Origin: Trichobilharzia szidati
Lineage: Eukaryota; Platyhelminthes; Trematoda; Strigeidida; Schistosomatidae
NCBI GenBank assembly: GCA_944472155.2
Contig: OX235274.1
Location: 37,322,052-37,386,051, forward strand
Reading direction: 5' to 3'
DNA: 64,000 bases
The notes beneath the pieces were generated by a model. That model was not told the origin of the DNA. It worked only from the letters and a program-made list of their open reading frames with translations, and ran no database searches. This document shows, piece after piece, positions 41,507 through 52,066 of the stretch (its first letter is position 1; each line of letters opens with the position of its first letter). A program made the translations under genes and the position numbers.

Positions 41507-41918
41507 GTGACCAGAAACACAACTTGCAATCATGGTAGATGTACTTTAGATGTCGCCATCGCCTTACTTCATAAAACTGTCTGCAGTTTAAACAAATGTG
41601 ATAAGTATGTTCCAGATTTCTTCTTGGATCATGCATTTAACTTTGACCCCATATGTGCGCCCTTTTATAGGAACAAGTTTACTTTGCTGCAATGGTAATA
41701 GGATTAGTTCCTTCTTCCCTGATAGAAAACTGTACAGTGTATATACGGGAAATTCTTCCACCGTTTTTCGTGCTGAAACTAGTGACCATCAACGTACTAT
41801 TCATTCTCCTTTTTTATACCTAGAAGATTTGCCTCATTCTGATGATTCCGACTTTGACAAATATGCCTATGATCTGACTATTCCCATGAGTGTTAATTCT
41901 CAGACTGTTGCAAAGTGA
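41507..41918 (+). other. two adjacent unassigned reading frames
   Basis: Frames at 41507-41698 (…NKCDKYVPDFFLDHAFNFD…) and 41598-41918 (…HSDDSDFDKYAYDLTIP…) overlap in different phases. Their composition looks protein-like and neither matches the flanking RTE families. They could be a decayed gene or an exon remnant. I do not recognise a domain. Confidence 0.3.
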
Positions 41919-41959
41919 ATAATTTTCGGTCTGAAACTAGTCAGTCTTGAGCTAAGTAC

Positions 41960-44030
41960 GTCCAGAATGCTGGATTTTTAATTTTGCGTTCAGACACAAG
42001 AGTGATTTTCATGAAGTAGTTCGCTCCAACGATTCTCACATCACAGAGGGCACTGAAGTCGAGTACTGGATACCTTAGATCATGTCTTTCCTGGTATTCC
42101 TACATTTTAACTACTAGTGATATTTCGTCAAGCGTTCCACGTAAGGATTTCAAGACAGTCTGGTACCATTAAGCTTCCAATTTCTGACAGTTTGTATTTT
42201 ACCTACTACTCTTTGATGGTTGGTGCGTAGAGTAGCAATTTGATCCACACAAGATTTGCTTTTCCTGAATCCAGTTTATTCTGGGTGCAACTCTGCACCC
42301 AGTGTATCTTTTATTCCCTGCAGTATGACGCGACTTGGTATTTTACTTGGCTTTGACAACAATATGATTCCATGCAAATTATTGCAGAGGCCTAGTCAAC
42401 CCTTCTTTGATAGTTTCACAAGGTAGCCATTCTTTTAAACGCCTGGCAATAGTCGCGCCTGAATATCCGCTGAAGTTTCGGTGCTTCAGGAGGGAATCCA
42501 TCTGGTCCTGCTGGCTTATCAACATTCGGTGGCTCGATTTCATTCACGTCTCTTGCTTTTGTTGGAGGATTGGTATCCACTGGCAGTTATATGGCAGCCC
42601 TTGGTGTTGGTATTACTAGATGACTTGCAGGTAACTGTCAATTAAATTGGTCGGTTCATTGTTTATTTGTCTCTCCTCTTGGGTGTTTAGGTTCTCTTGA
42701 CCAATTTTATTGGATCCATTTGACTTTTCCCCGATAACCACCTGGTTACCCGGTGTAATGTTCTAGGGTCTCTTTCACCTGTGGCCTACCTGTTCTGCTT
42801 CACTTGTCAGTGTGTCGTAGGACTGTTTCTCCCATTACTATTCTTCACTCATTTATTCAGTCCGATATACACTGAATTCAGTCCCTCCTTCTGTTGTCCA
42901 TCATTACATCGATCCATTTTCTGTCTCACCATCCCCCTCTCTTTTATTAGCTTCCTGGTAGGTGTCTGTTTAGAGCCATTTCATGTCTCTTTTTCCTTCC
43001 TAGAACGGCTGTATATGTCCCCTTGAACATAGCCTTCAGAGTTATAGTTTTTTTCCATACAGGTTTCTTTGGTGACTCCACGTAGTGCATCCGACTTTGC
43101 TCTGTTAGCTGTAGTGAAGGTATGTGCTGTAATTTTGAAGTTTTTGAGTGTTGAACTCAAGGTCTGTCTCCAACGTCTCTGAAGGCTTTCAGCCTGACCT
43201 TGAAGGTCCCGTGAACTGGATAATTGTAAGGGCCCACATCTTCTCCCCATCTCAACTTCGTGTCCAGCAGACTATTTCCTCTTTCAGGAGCAACACTGGA
43301 ATGAAGTCTGTCCAGTTTTCGGTGTGACTGTCAGTTGAAATCTATGTTGGTTTGTGTATATCTTGTGCTTGTACACGCTACCTCCAATCACCAAATCATT
43401 GAATACGCAGAAGTCTGTGAAGAGTCCTCTGTTCTCATTCACTTTGCCGAGAGCCAATCGACCCATGAAGAGTTCTGTTCCTGTATTGTCTGCTCCCATC
43501 TTAGCATTCATATCGCCCATTAGGATTTTGTTGTAGCAATTCGGGATGATGTCCATTACTGTTTGCAGTTGTCTATAGGTGCGTGGCATTGGATGATTGT
43601 AACATCCCTTTCTTTTGAGTTGAACCTTTATGTCACTATTCTGAAAGAGGAGATTGGCTCCCACCACATAAGAGCTTTGGCTGCTGTTGGTGCTATTATG
43701 ATAGACACTCCGCCAGTGTAAAGGTGGTTGCCATCTGAGTGGCCCGAGTAGGTTATTGACTCTCCAGTTGATAATTTGGAGAGTCCACCTGCTCTCCCCA
43801 TTTATTCGACAACCTTTCTAGCTTCGTACATTCCACGTTCTAATGTTGACTTTTACTTTCATTGAAAGAAGACGCATTAGCCAGCTTGTTCCCCGAAGGA
43901 TTTCACCAGTCCGCGTCACTCCACCTTTCCGATTTCAGCGAAGAATAAGTTTGTTTTTTCTTTTCTTCTAGTGCCTCGAAGTTTCTGTAGCGAATGGATT
44001 GATTTCCTGTGGTAAGGTCGCTAGCTCCGA
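41960..44030 (-). mobile_element. SR2-like RTE (RTE-B), 5' part
   Basis: The minus strand begins with the family 5' UTR (about 44030-43930), then endonuclease (43667-43284: ILMGDMNAKMGADNTG; NDLVIGG), and reaches the RT entry motif near 42500 (a KPAGPDG block). The frame is broken many times and the 3' half is absent. Confidence 0.8.
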
Positions 44031-44119
44031 GGATACTGCATTTAGCCATATGAATGTACAAACAAACAGATACCTAATCGAAACCATTTCTTATTTGTAG
44101 AACATCTAAAATTAGGCAA

Positions 44120-44309
44120 AAATAATTGTGAACAAAAAAGCCAGTGTCTAATGAATTCGAAACTTTCCACAGAAGAACTCGTCATTTCATTGAATTTGCC
44201 GACTGCGGGCTTCGTTTATAGGGGCCTATTGTCATCATAGTAGCGACGCTATGCGTGCTAATATTGCATATAATAATACGTTTGGCTAGTCTTGTATGCG
44301 AGATGAGTT
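44120..44309 (+). repeat. inverted-repeat left arm, outer part (spacer side of ETS/18S unit)
   Basis: 44184-44301 is the reverse complement of about 52790-52912. 44120-44183 instead matches the downstream tail of the same unit (48663-48725), as if a unit tail were joined to a unit head. The arm is then interrupted by RTE-A and resumes at 48085. Confidence 0.8.
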
Positions 44310-45312
44310 CCCGACCGAAAGCTGCTACCTTGACGTGGTGGTCGGGCTTGAACACTGCAATGACCCAACAAGCTATACTGGCTGGAACTTATGTTCCTGC
44401 AGGTCCTACCATGCCAGAAAGGTTGTTTGGATAGCAGTTAGACTAAAAGCAGTTACCCAATCCAATCCTATGATTTCAAATAAATCACAAAATATCATGC
44501 CGGATCGGTCAGGGCCCGGATTAACAACGACCGCGCTTTCTGCTGCCGTGTCACAGGGCAGAAGTGATAAATACGCTACTGAGACACACCAAATAAAAAA
44601 GAACAAACAAAAACAGGCCGTGTGTGACCGGCCTCAAGCAGCTGTCCCCTGGGCTCTGCGGTCACGCAACCAACTTCCACGGTGTGGGCAGCCGGGAAGT
44701 ACCAATCGCTCTCACAATCCGAAGTGCACGCGAAACCCCTCTAATCCTCGGTCATCTTTGTCTTCATCTTCATCTCTATTATCTTGCCTTCCTTCTACCA
44801 ATGCAACTCCTCTACTTGTTGGCTCTTCACTTCCCCTTCACTCTGTGTGCACTGATAACGATGGAAGCCAAAAAGCCACCACCGACTGTCCCCTAAAACC
44901 ACGCCACCAATTTTATATAGGAGCATTTAATGTTAGGACACTTTGCCAAATAGGACAACAAGCATCACTAGCCAAGACTCTGGCATCCCGAGCCATTGAT
45001 GTATGTTGTGTTTCAGAAACACGCATACAGGACCCAAGTGTGGTTATTCACCTAACCCCACCTGGCCAACAGGATGAATCTGCAAAATTCACCTTGAGGG
45101 TGTCAGGAGATGCGACGGCTAGCTCACGAGGATTAGCTGGTGTTGGGATAGCCTTAGGTACTAGAGCAGAAAAGACATTACTTGACTGGATCCCGGTAGA
45201 TAGCCGAATGTGCGCTGTCCGCCTGAACGGATCAGTGAAAAGGAGAAAGGACTGCACTACTCGCCGATGCCTTTTCGTAATCTCCGCCTACGCCCCCACT
45301 GACTGCAGTTAG
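44296..45312 (+). CDS. RTE-A endonuclease part of the ORF
   Basis: An apurinic-type endonuclease of a non-LTR retrotransposon, used to nick the target for target-primed reverse transcription. Motifs: FYIGAFNVRTL (Asn of the active site) and CCVSETRIQ (catalytic Glu). The frame is open across the 5' junction of the element at 44310, so the first ATG (44296) belongs to flanking DNA; an internal ATG near 44461 is likelier as the original start. It ends at one TAG (45310-45312), after which the same frame stays open for 862 codons. Confidence 0.85.
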   Translation: MRDEFPTESCYLDVVVGLEHCNDPTSYTGWNLCSCRSYHARKVVWIAVRLKAVTQSNPMISNKSQNIMPDRSGPGLTTTALSAAVSQGRSDKYATETHQIKKNKQKQAVCDRPQAAVPWALRSRNQLPRCGQPGSTNRSHNPKCTRNPSNPRSSLSSSSSLLSCLPSTNATPLLVGSSLPLHSVCTDNDGSQKATTDCPLKPRHQFYIGAFNVRTLCQIGQQASLAKTLASRAIDVCCVSETRIQDPSVVIHLTPPGQQDESAKFTLRVSGDATASSRGLAGVGIALGTRAEKTLLDWIPVDSRMCAVRLNGSVKRRKDCTTRRCLFVISAYAPTDCS

Positions 45313-48084
45313 GATGAAACGAAGGATGAGTTCTACCAAAAGCTGTCTAGTTTGCTGCGAAAGGCTAGACGCTCAGATATAGTCGTTTTAGCTGGTGACT
45401 TTAATGCTCAAGTAGGGAAATTGTGTCAATCTGAAAAGAATGTCGGTGGCACATACGGAATTCCGTGCCAACGAACCGACAACGGTGACCGTCTCCTACA
45501 GTTCTGTTCAGATAATCATTTGTATCTTGTAAGCACTAACTTCAAACACAAGGAGAGACACTGTTTGACCTGGCGACCTCCATCATCAAATCAACGCTGG
45601 ACACAAATAGACCACATAGCAATAAGCTATCGTTGGCGTGGGTCGGTAGGAGATTGTCGCTCCTTCTGGAACACGTGTGTAGATACCGATCACGCACTGG
45701 TCCGCACTCGTGTGTGCTTACGACTGAACGGACGTAGGAAACAGCGAGCGGTAAACCTATCACGTCCCCAACTCGACCAGGGAACTAAGTCCCTATTTGA
45801 GGAAGAACTAGCTAAACGCATATCTGAGTTTGACAGCTGCGCTCACCCTGAAGAAGCCTGGAAGAATATTCAATCAGCCATAGATACAGCTGTAAAAGCT
45901 GTGAATAAGGTAATTCCAAAGGTAAGTAAAAACCACTGGATTTCGACTGCCTCATCCGAACTGATAGATGCTAGAAGACTTATTCCGGCGAGCTCCGAAT
46001 TCAATGAGGAGCGAAAGCTGCACAAGAGGAAACTTACGAAAAGTCTCCGCAAGGACCGTGAACAGTGGTGGTTGACAAAGGCGAGAGAGATGGAAAAAGC
46101 ATCGGCGATAGGCAACACCAGACAACTATTCAGGCTTATCAGGGAAACAGGTGGTAAAAGGCAAATGATAAGCGAAACAATCTCCGAGAAAAATGGCACC
46201 ATAATTAGCTCCCAGGATAGACGTCTGGAGCGCTGGAAAGAACACTATGAGGAGCAGTTTAATTGGCCCACAGCCACACTTAACCTACCGGACATCCAAC
46301 ACCTCCCTGAATGGGAGATAGACACAGGTCCTCCGTCCTTAACCGAAGTTACTAAAGCTGTCACCAATCTGAAGCTAGGCAAAGCAGCGGGACCTGATTT
46401 ATTGACTCCAGAGGTATTTAAGTACGGAGGCGACAGTTTACTGTCTGCGTTAACGGAGGTTCTAGGCAGCGTCTGGGAATCAGAGGAAGTCCCATCGGGT
46501 TGGTGTAAGTCACTGATCATCCCGATATACAAGAAGGGGGACAAGTCGTCTTGTGATAATCACAGAGGGATTAGCTTGACTAATATAGTATCTAAAATCC
46601 TAGGCTCAATAATACTGCGTAGATTAAGTGGTGCTCGGGAGACACAAACACGAGAAAACCAGGCAGGTTTTAGGCCAGGTAGAGGGTGTATTGATCACAT
46701 CTTCACCCTTCGACAGATTCTAGAACATAGGCATTCCTACCGGCGTCCGACAATCATTATATTTCTTGACCTAAAGGCGGCATTCGATTCCGTCGACCGG
46801 GAGGTTCTCTGGCGATGCTTGGCTGTAAAGGGAATGCCAAGAAAATACATTGCACTGATTAAGGCACTCTACTCGTACTCATGCAGCCAGGTGAGGGCTT
46901 ATGGCGAGTTGTCATCTGAAGTGGTGACGACTAGTGGCGTCCGTCAAGGATGCCCATTATCCCCATTCCTATTCAATTTCATCATAGATGTACTAATGGA
47001 CTTAACCCTAATTCACCTCAGCGACTCAGGGATTGACTTGCTACCAGGGAAGAATCTCGTTGACTTAGAATATGCGGACGATATAGTCCTTCTAGGCGAG
47101 GACTCTGACAAAATGCAGAGTCTACTGAACACCCTGAGCAACAATCTCCGCATGTTTGGTATGCGATTCGCCAGTATAAAATGTAAGATGATGCTGCAGG
47201 ATTGGACTTCATCGACCCCTAGATTAGAAATAGGAAGTGAAGTGGTAGAACACGTTGACCGCTTCACTTACTTGGGAAGTACCATCAGGCCCAACGGGTT
47301 GATCTCCGAAGAAATTTCAGCACGAATACAGAGGGCTAGGTTCGCATTCGCCAGTTTTCGCCGTCTCTGGCGTAGACGCGATATCCGACTATCGACCAAA
47401 GGGCGTGTGTACCGCTCAACAGTCCGCTCCGTCCTCCTTTATGGCTGTGAGACCTGGCCATTGAGAGCAGAAGACATGAAAAGATTAGCTGTCTTCGATC
47501 ATAGGTGTCTGCGTTCTATCTCCCGCGTGAAGTGGTATAATAAGGTGAGCAATATTGAGGTTAGGCGTCGAGTGCTAGGTAAGGAGGGGAAATCAATCGA
47601 CGAGACTGTGAAATTACTTCGACTGAGATGGTTAGGACATGTGCTTCGTATGCCTAGTCATCGCCTTCCTCGACGGGCAATGTTAGCTGATATAGGGTCA
47701 GGCTGGAAAAGAGCTAGCGGCGGTCAAACCAAAACATGGCACCAATCAATGAAATCCACAACAGTTAATCTAAGCCACGTAGGAAGATGTAGACTTCCTG
47801 GTTGGGGCCCTCGGGACGGTAAAAACCAATGGTTGGAAACAATTGGTGACATGGCTCAAAATCGCTCTCAGTGGCGCAGATGCATCCACTCCTTGTGACT
47901 TATGATTTCCAATTAAACTTTTGTTCTCCGTTATTACTATTCCTTTGTCTCACACCTCTGTTTACTGTCTATATTATGCATTTCTTCTACTTTCTTCTCT
48001 TGCTTTGCGTGCTACATAGATTGTGGCGACTTGAACTGCCGCACATATGTGCAAAGTTCTATGTCGAAAACCGACCGACCGACC
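44310..48084 (+). mobile_element. RTE-A: near-intact RTE-clade LINE
   Basis: 3775 bp, flanked by 'gatgagtt' (44302-44309) and 'gataagtt' (48085-48092), 7 of 8 matching. The uninterrupted site is visible in the opposite arm of the inverted repeat (near 52785), which confirms the boundaries. It has one long ORF (endonuclease then RT), a short 3' UTR and a tail of tandem 'accg' units. Fragments are at 29727, 33745, 40020, 54190, 55368 and 59830. Confidence 0.9.
45313..47898 (+). CDS. RTE-A reverse transcriptase part of the ORF
   Basis: In frame with 44296-45312 after one TAG. The rest of the endonuclease comes first (VVLAGDFNAQVG; WTQIDHIA; TDHALVRT), then RT: GKAAGPD, NQAGFRPGRG, LDLKAAFDSVDR, RQGCPLSPFLF, catalytic YADD in LEYADDIVLL, and FTYLGS. 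The C-terminal part (LRLRWLGHVLRM; GGQTKTWHQS) is typical of this RTE group. Apart from the single stop there is no visible frame damage across 1200 codons, so the insertion is young. Confidence 0.92.
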   Translation, partial: DETKDEFYQKLSSLLRKARRSDIVVLAGDFNAQVGKLCQSEKNVGGTYGIPCQRTDNGDRLLQFCSDNHLYLVSTNFKHKERHCLTWRPPSSNQRWTQIDHIAISYRWRGSVGDCRSFWNTCVDTDHALVRTRVCLRLNGRRKQRAVNLSRPQLDQGTKSLFEEELAKRISEFDSCAHPEEAWKNIQSAIDTAVKAVNKVIPKVSKNHWISTASSELIDARRLIPASSEFNEERKLHKRKLTKSLRKDREQWWLTKAREMEKASAIGNTRQLFRLIRETGGKRQMISETISEKNGTIISSQDRRLERWKEHYEEQFNWPTATLNLPDIQHLPEWEIDTGPPSLTEVTKAVTNLKLGKAAGPDLLTPEVFKYGGDSLLSALTEVLGSVWESEEVPSGWCKSLIIPIYKKGDKSSCDNHRGISLTNIVSKILGSIILRRLSGARETQTRENQAGFRPGRGCIDHIFTLRQILEHRHSYRRPTIIIFLDLKAAFDSVDREVLWRCLAVKGMPRKYIALIKALYSYSCSQVRAYGELSSEVVTTSGVRQGCPLSPFLFNFIIDVLMDLTLIHLSDSGIDLLPGKNLVDLEYADDIVLLGEDSDKMQSLLNTLSNNLRMFGMRFASIKCKMMLQDWTSSTPRLEIGSEVVEHVDRFTYLGSTIRPNGLISEEISARIQRARFAFASFRRLWRRRDIRLSTKGRVYRSTVRSVLLYGCETWPLRAEDMKRLAVFDHRCLRSISRVKWYNKVSNIEVRRRVLGKEGKSIDETVKLLRLRWLGHVLRMPSHRLPRRAMLADIGSGWKRASGGQTKTWHQSMKSTTVNLSHVGRCRLPGWGPRDGKNQWLETIGDMAQNRSQWRRCIHSL

Positions 48085-48860
48085 GATAAGTTAGTTCTAT
48101 TTGGCTTGTCTATGTAGTGCATAATTGATTGACGCGATCAATGATTGGCCTAACAATGCTTACCTATACGAATGGTCCACCGAGGGAGAGGGCTCTCCAG
48201 TGGTTGCGCCACAGGATGATCCTGCATGCCGGTCTCGTCTCGCAATAGGCAGGGACGGGTGTGTTTGGTTCTCCTGAAAACCAATACCCAGTCAACGGGT
48301 GTATCACGGTGTGATGAATAAACTGGTTGATCCTGCCAGTAGTCATATACTTGTCTCAGAGATTAAGCCATGCATTTCTAAGCGCATACCTTAAAACGGT
48401 GAAACCGTGAATGGCTCATTAAATCAGCCATGGTTCCTTAGATCAAATATACTACATGGATAACTGTAGTAATTCTGAAGCTAATACATGCATATATACC
48501 TGTTATTCTTGTGTTTTTTTGTTATTTTTTTATTTGGATAACGTGATGGTGGCATGTGTCAGTGTATGAAGTTTCTTTTCATTTTGTTGGCTTTTAAGTG
48601 TAGAGCTGTGATGTGCGACTGATATATTTTGAGGAAGTTTAAGTATCCTTAACAAAAGCAACAATAATTGTGAACAAAAATGCCAGTGTCTAATGAATTT
48701 ATAGGTTTCCATAGAAGAACTCATCAGCTCAATACTCCTCCTCTACAAACAGTGTTATTCATACAAATTTTTGTTTCAGATTGAATACATACAACCACGT
48801 GAATGTTGTAACATCGAATAAGTATCGATTTCAGCAAATATATGATCTTTCAGTGGTGAG
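48085..48860 (+). repeat. inverted-repeat left arm: ETS-like, 18S 5' end and tail
   Basis: Continues the arm after RTE-A. 48093-48320 is ETS-like, 48321-48491 is the 18S start, 48492-48860 is a tail of unknown origin. The reverse complement lies at 52067-52790. Confidence 0.85.
48321..48491 (+). pseudogene. 18S rRNA 5'-end fragment (plus copy)
   Basis: Contains the start of eukaryotic 18S rRNA: 'ctggttgatcctgccagtag', 'ttgtctcagagattaagcc', 'gctcattaaatcag' and 'ctacatggataactgtag', to 'gctaatacatgc'. It then leaves the 18S sequence abruptly. Several otherwise invariant bases are changed ('catatac' for 'catatgc'), so it is not a working gene. Confidence 0.92.
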
Positions 48861-49530
48861 TGATTATCTGTTAACGTCATCATTAAGTGAAGTATGTTCG
48901 TCAAAGCATGTATTAACAGATAAACTGGAGTTATTGTGATAGAATTAATACAATTATAAACATTTAGATATTATAATAATGCTGTTGAAATGCAAGGAAA
49001 CTTCGTAGAAAACACAAATAAACAGATTTAACACATGCAAAGCATTTAGGACTAAATGAAAAGATTTTAACATGTCTGATCTAACCTCATATGATAGTTT
49101 GTACACTCCTCACTAAGATTGTGGTGAGAGCTGTCTACTAGCCAAATTGGTAGACAGTAATTTACGTCAATATTTACGTTCCCAAGATTTGTCGTGAGAA
49201 AATGTGAACAAAGATTGATTCAAAACCGACCACAGCAGACTTTGCGTAGACGGATGCAGTTAACATATAGAGGATTTGACATTCAAGAAACAGTCACAAA
49301 TAGATGAAAGATTAACTTTACGTGAGAAACAACCAATCGGAAGACTGTGTTTGTTTGCTTAAATATCCATAGTAATGTACATAAAATATATAAATATGCG
49401 TTGATTTCCTTAATAAATGATCTGTTGCCCGGCCCTTGTCTTCTGTTGTTACAAGATTAACACTCAACTATGGTTTTCCGTTTTGCACGTATCCTAATAG
49501 AGCTGACAGAATATTAATGATAATGGTAAA
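48861..49530 (+). repeat. inverted-repeat left arm, inner part, split by a solo LTR
   Basis: 48861-49119 plus 49454-49510 is the reverse complement of about 50535-50861. The LTR lies exactly in the break. Confidence 0.85.
49120..49453 (+). repeat. solo LTR
   Basis: 334 bp, TGTGGTGAGAGC...GTTACA, flanked by 'agat' (49116-49119 and 49454-49457). The opposite arm near 50590 shows the unfilled site with one 'agat'. Same family as 2289-2623. Confidence 0.9.
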
Positions 49531-49739
49531 AACCCTGTGAAGAGATGAAGGAAATCATTCAGCTAAATTTATAGTAGGATAGCAGGCTGACTACTGTCTC
49601 CTTTTGTTTCTATAAATCGGACTCTCTTTAATGTGATTATGTAGGCTTCAACAAAACCAAGAGCTTTTTTATCCCCTTGCTTTTTCATAATAACTACAAA
49701 GCTTTTAGTCAATCTTGTCAAAACCAGGATCGGAAAGGC

Positions 49740-50275
49740 AAGATACACCTTAATCGACTTGAAACCAGTTTGGAAATCATCTGCACTCATTCGGCATAAA
49801 GAACAAAATTCGGATTTTCAATACAAATGTGAATTCAGTCAGTTCTTCTATATAAGTCAGAAACTTGCGTGGATTTCCAACAGCCTGTTGCAGACTTTTA
49901 TCAACAACTGCCTTTGCTGGCTCAATGCTGAAGAACGAATGGCCAGAAAGAATAAACATCATGAAACTCTGGCTGGGAATAAACCAACGAAGAGCCGATC
50001 GCTCAATAGATATGTAGGATAAAGTGGAGATGGATCGGGCATTCGTTGAGGAGGTTGTCGAATGACATCGTGCGCAGTGCAGGCCATTGGTCGAGTGGAA
50101 CCCAAATGGGAAGCTACAAGTGGGTCGTTGATGTGAGGGTGACATGGAGGAGATCGCGTGGCGAGGAGGAGGAGATGATAGATTATAGTCACTCGTTGAC
50201 GCAGCTAGAGAGGACAGCAGAGGATAGAAGAAAGTGGAGATGTTCCACTGGGAACCCAAGGGAATAATATTTTTA
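49740..50275 (+). mobile_element. RTE-B 3' fragment at the centre of the inverted repeat
   Basis: The plus strand encodes a degenerate SR2-like C-terminus (SNSLLQTFINNCLCWLN) followed by the 3' UTR ending 'gttccactgggaacccaagg'. It is 5'-truncated. Confidence 0.75.
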
Positions 50276-50534
50276 CTCAACGTCACCGTATGATCACATT
50301 CCAATAAATGTCGTGTGACTGACCTGCTTGGACTATGATCATACGATGATGTTAAGTAGGAGCTTCACGGTTATTAATAAGCAAGGTAATGAAAAAGGTC
50401 TTGGTTTTGCTGCTGCCTGTGCTATCATGGAGAGCAGTTAGCTTAAATCTACCATGGTAGCGTACTCTAATTTTCCTCCCCTTCTATTTACAATGTTTTT
50501 TCTATTATTATTATTATTAGTAGTATATATGACA
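50276..50534. other. centre of inverted repeat, unassigned
   Basis: No gene recognised; a short (ATT)n stretch at about 50503-50520. Confidence 0.4.
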
Positions 50535-50861
50535 TACTATTAGTTCTATCAGGATATGTGCAAAACTAAAAATCACAGTTGAGTATTGATCTTATTGAGG
50601 AGTGTACAACTATCTTGCGGGTTTAGATCAGACATGTTAAAGTCTTTTCATTTAGTCCTGTATGGTTTACATATGTCAAATCTATTTATTTGTGTTTTCT
50701 ACGAAGTCTCCTTTTATTTCAATAGTATTATCATTAAATCTAAATGTTTATAATTGCATTAATTCTATCACAATAACTCCAGTTTATCTGTTAATACATG
50801 CTTTGATCAATATACTTCACTTAATGATGACGTTAACAGATTATCACTTATCTTGAATTAA
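50535..50861 (-). repeat. inverted-repeat right arm, inner part
   Basis: Reverse complement of the left inner arm, without the LTR. Confidence 0.85.
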
Positions 50862-51268
50862 TTGTGTTCTCTGAGCTGGTCGGTTTACTTGGGAAGCTTT
50901 CGTCGTCCTCCTTCTTGACAACATCTTCAGCACTTTTTTTTAGTATAAAATGAACTCATTTGAATTCTCCATGAATGGTGATATAATTGTATCTCCTGGC
51001 GACCATCTTCGTGACTGGTGATTGATTTACATCTCTATTGATTATTTTTATTGACTTGGAATTTGAACTTTCTTGTCACCTGATTTGCTTTTTATTGGGT
51101 GGTAAATTTCGTTTACATTAATATGTTTGTTAATCGCTGGCTGATTCATTTGAGTACCAGGCTTCTAGAAATTCCCTGGTATAACTCTTGGTGTTTCGTC
51201 TATTTAAAATTTCCACATTATCCCAATCAAATTGGTGCCCATAATTATATACATGCAATGATAGGAAA

Positions 51269-51308
<40 letters not shown>

Positions 51309-51575
51309 TGACCTTTTACAGCTCATTTGTGTTCTTGGATTCGGATTCGAAGGGGACGCCCACTTTGGCCGATGTAATGTCTGCTGCAGTTCGTACAATT
51401 TCATTTGTAAATGGTATTAATTTTATCTTCTTTTCCTGCGCTGAAGATGTTATCAAGAAGGATGGTGAAAGCTTCGCAATTAAATCAACCAGCTCAGAGA
51501 ATAAAACGAATTCCAAATCATCCCTCTGAGCTACAAACCTACTTTATCATTTCAAGATTATCAGTCATCACTGAT
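50862..51575 (-). mobile_element. PLE fragment with GIY-YIG endonuclease
   Basis: Minus strand, about 51395-51310, encodes YIGQSGRPLRIRIQEHK, the GIY-YIG nuclease signature of canonical PLEs, followed by a stop. Blocks at about 50871-50940 and 51436-51505 are inverted copies of each other. An (AT)n tract fills about 51271-51306. Confidence 0.7.
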
Positions 51576-51588
51576 AGATCATATATTT

Positions 51589-52053
51589 TGATTGGACACC
51601 AGTAACTAGTGCGACGTGTCTAGTCTTTGTTTGGTGCAGACTGAATTCCATCAGTCAGGTTTGCAATGTGGCCAGCATTATAAGTAGCTTGCCATCACGA
51701 TGCACATTGATTTGATGATATTAGATAGTTGGAGGCACGTAGATACGCCTTGCTGACTGGTGAGTGCCAACTAGCACGAAACCCACGTCCAAGGCTTCCT
51801 GCCAATTGCCGCACTAGTTACGAGTGTTCAATCAAAATACCCACTACAGTCCTACAGGAGGTGATTCGAGAACCCGAATAACTCAGTGGCAACGCCTATG
51901 ACTGCAGCACTCACTGGGTGACGCGGGTTCGAATCTCAGAAGGGACATGACTTCCTTCAAGGTTGCACGATACGTCTTGCTCACTGGTGAGTGTCAGCTA
52001 GCACAAAACCTAGTGTAAGGCTGGGCTTCCTACCAATCGCCTCCAACTATCTA
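51589..52053 (+). mobile_element. SINE-2, long form with 13-bp target duplication
   Basis: Flanked by 'agatcatatattt' at 51576-51588 and 52054-52066. It contains two related halves, each ending 'ttcct(a/g)ccaat'. The second carries the tRNA-like module (about 51889-51945: 'taactcagtggcaacgcc', 'cgggttcgaatct'). Confidence 0.85.
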
Positions 52054-52066
52054 AGATCATATATTT

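Noticed and set aside
44296..44309. ATG at 44296 as the true RTE-A start
   Set aside because: It lies in the flanking repeat and target duplication, outside the element.
44406..44606. Antisense and alternate-frame reading frames inside RTE-A, LTR-1 and LTR-2
   Set aside because: They are shadows of the real polyproteins with no motifs of their own.
48321..48491. Working 18S rRNA gene
   Set aside because: Only the first ~171 nt are present, invariant bases are changed, and no further 18S sequence follows.
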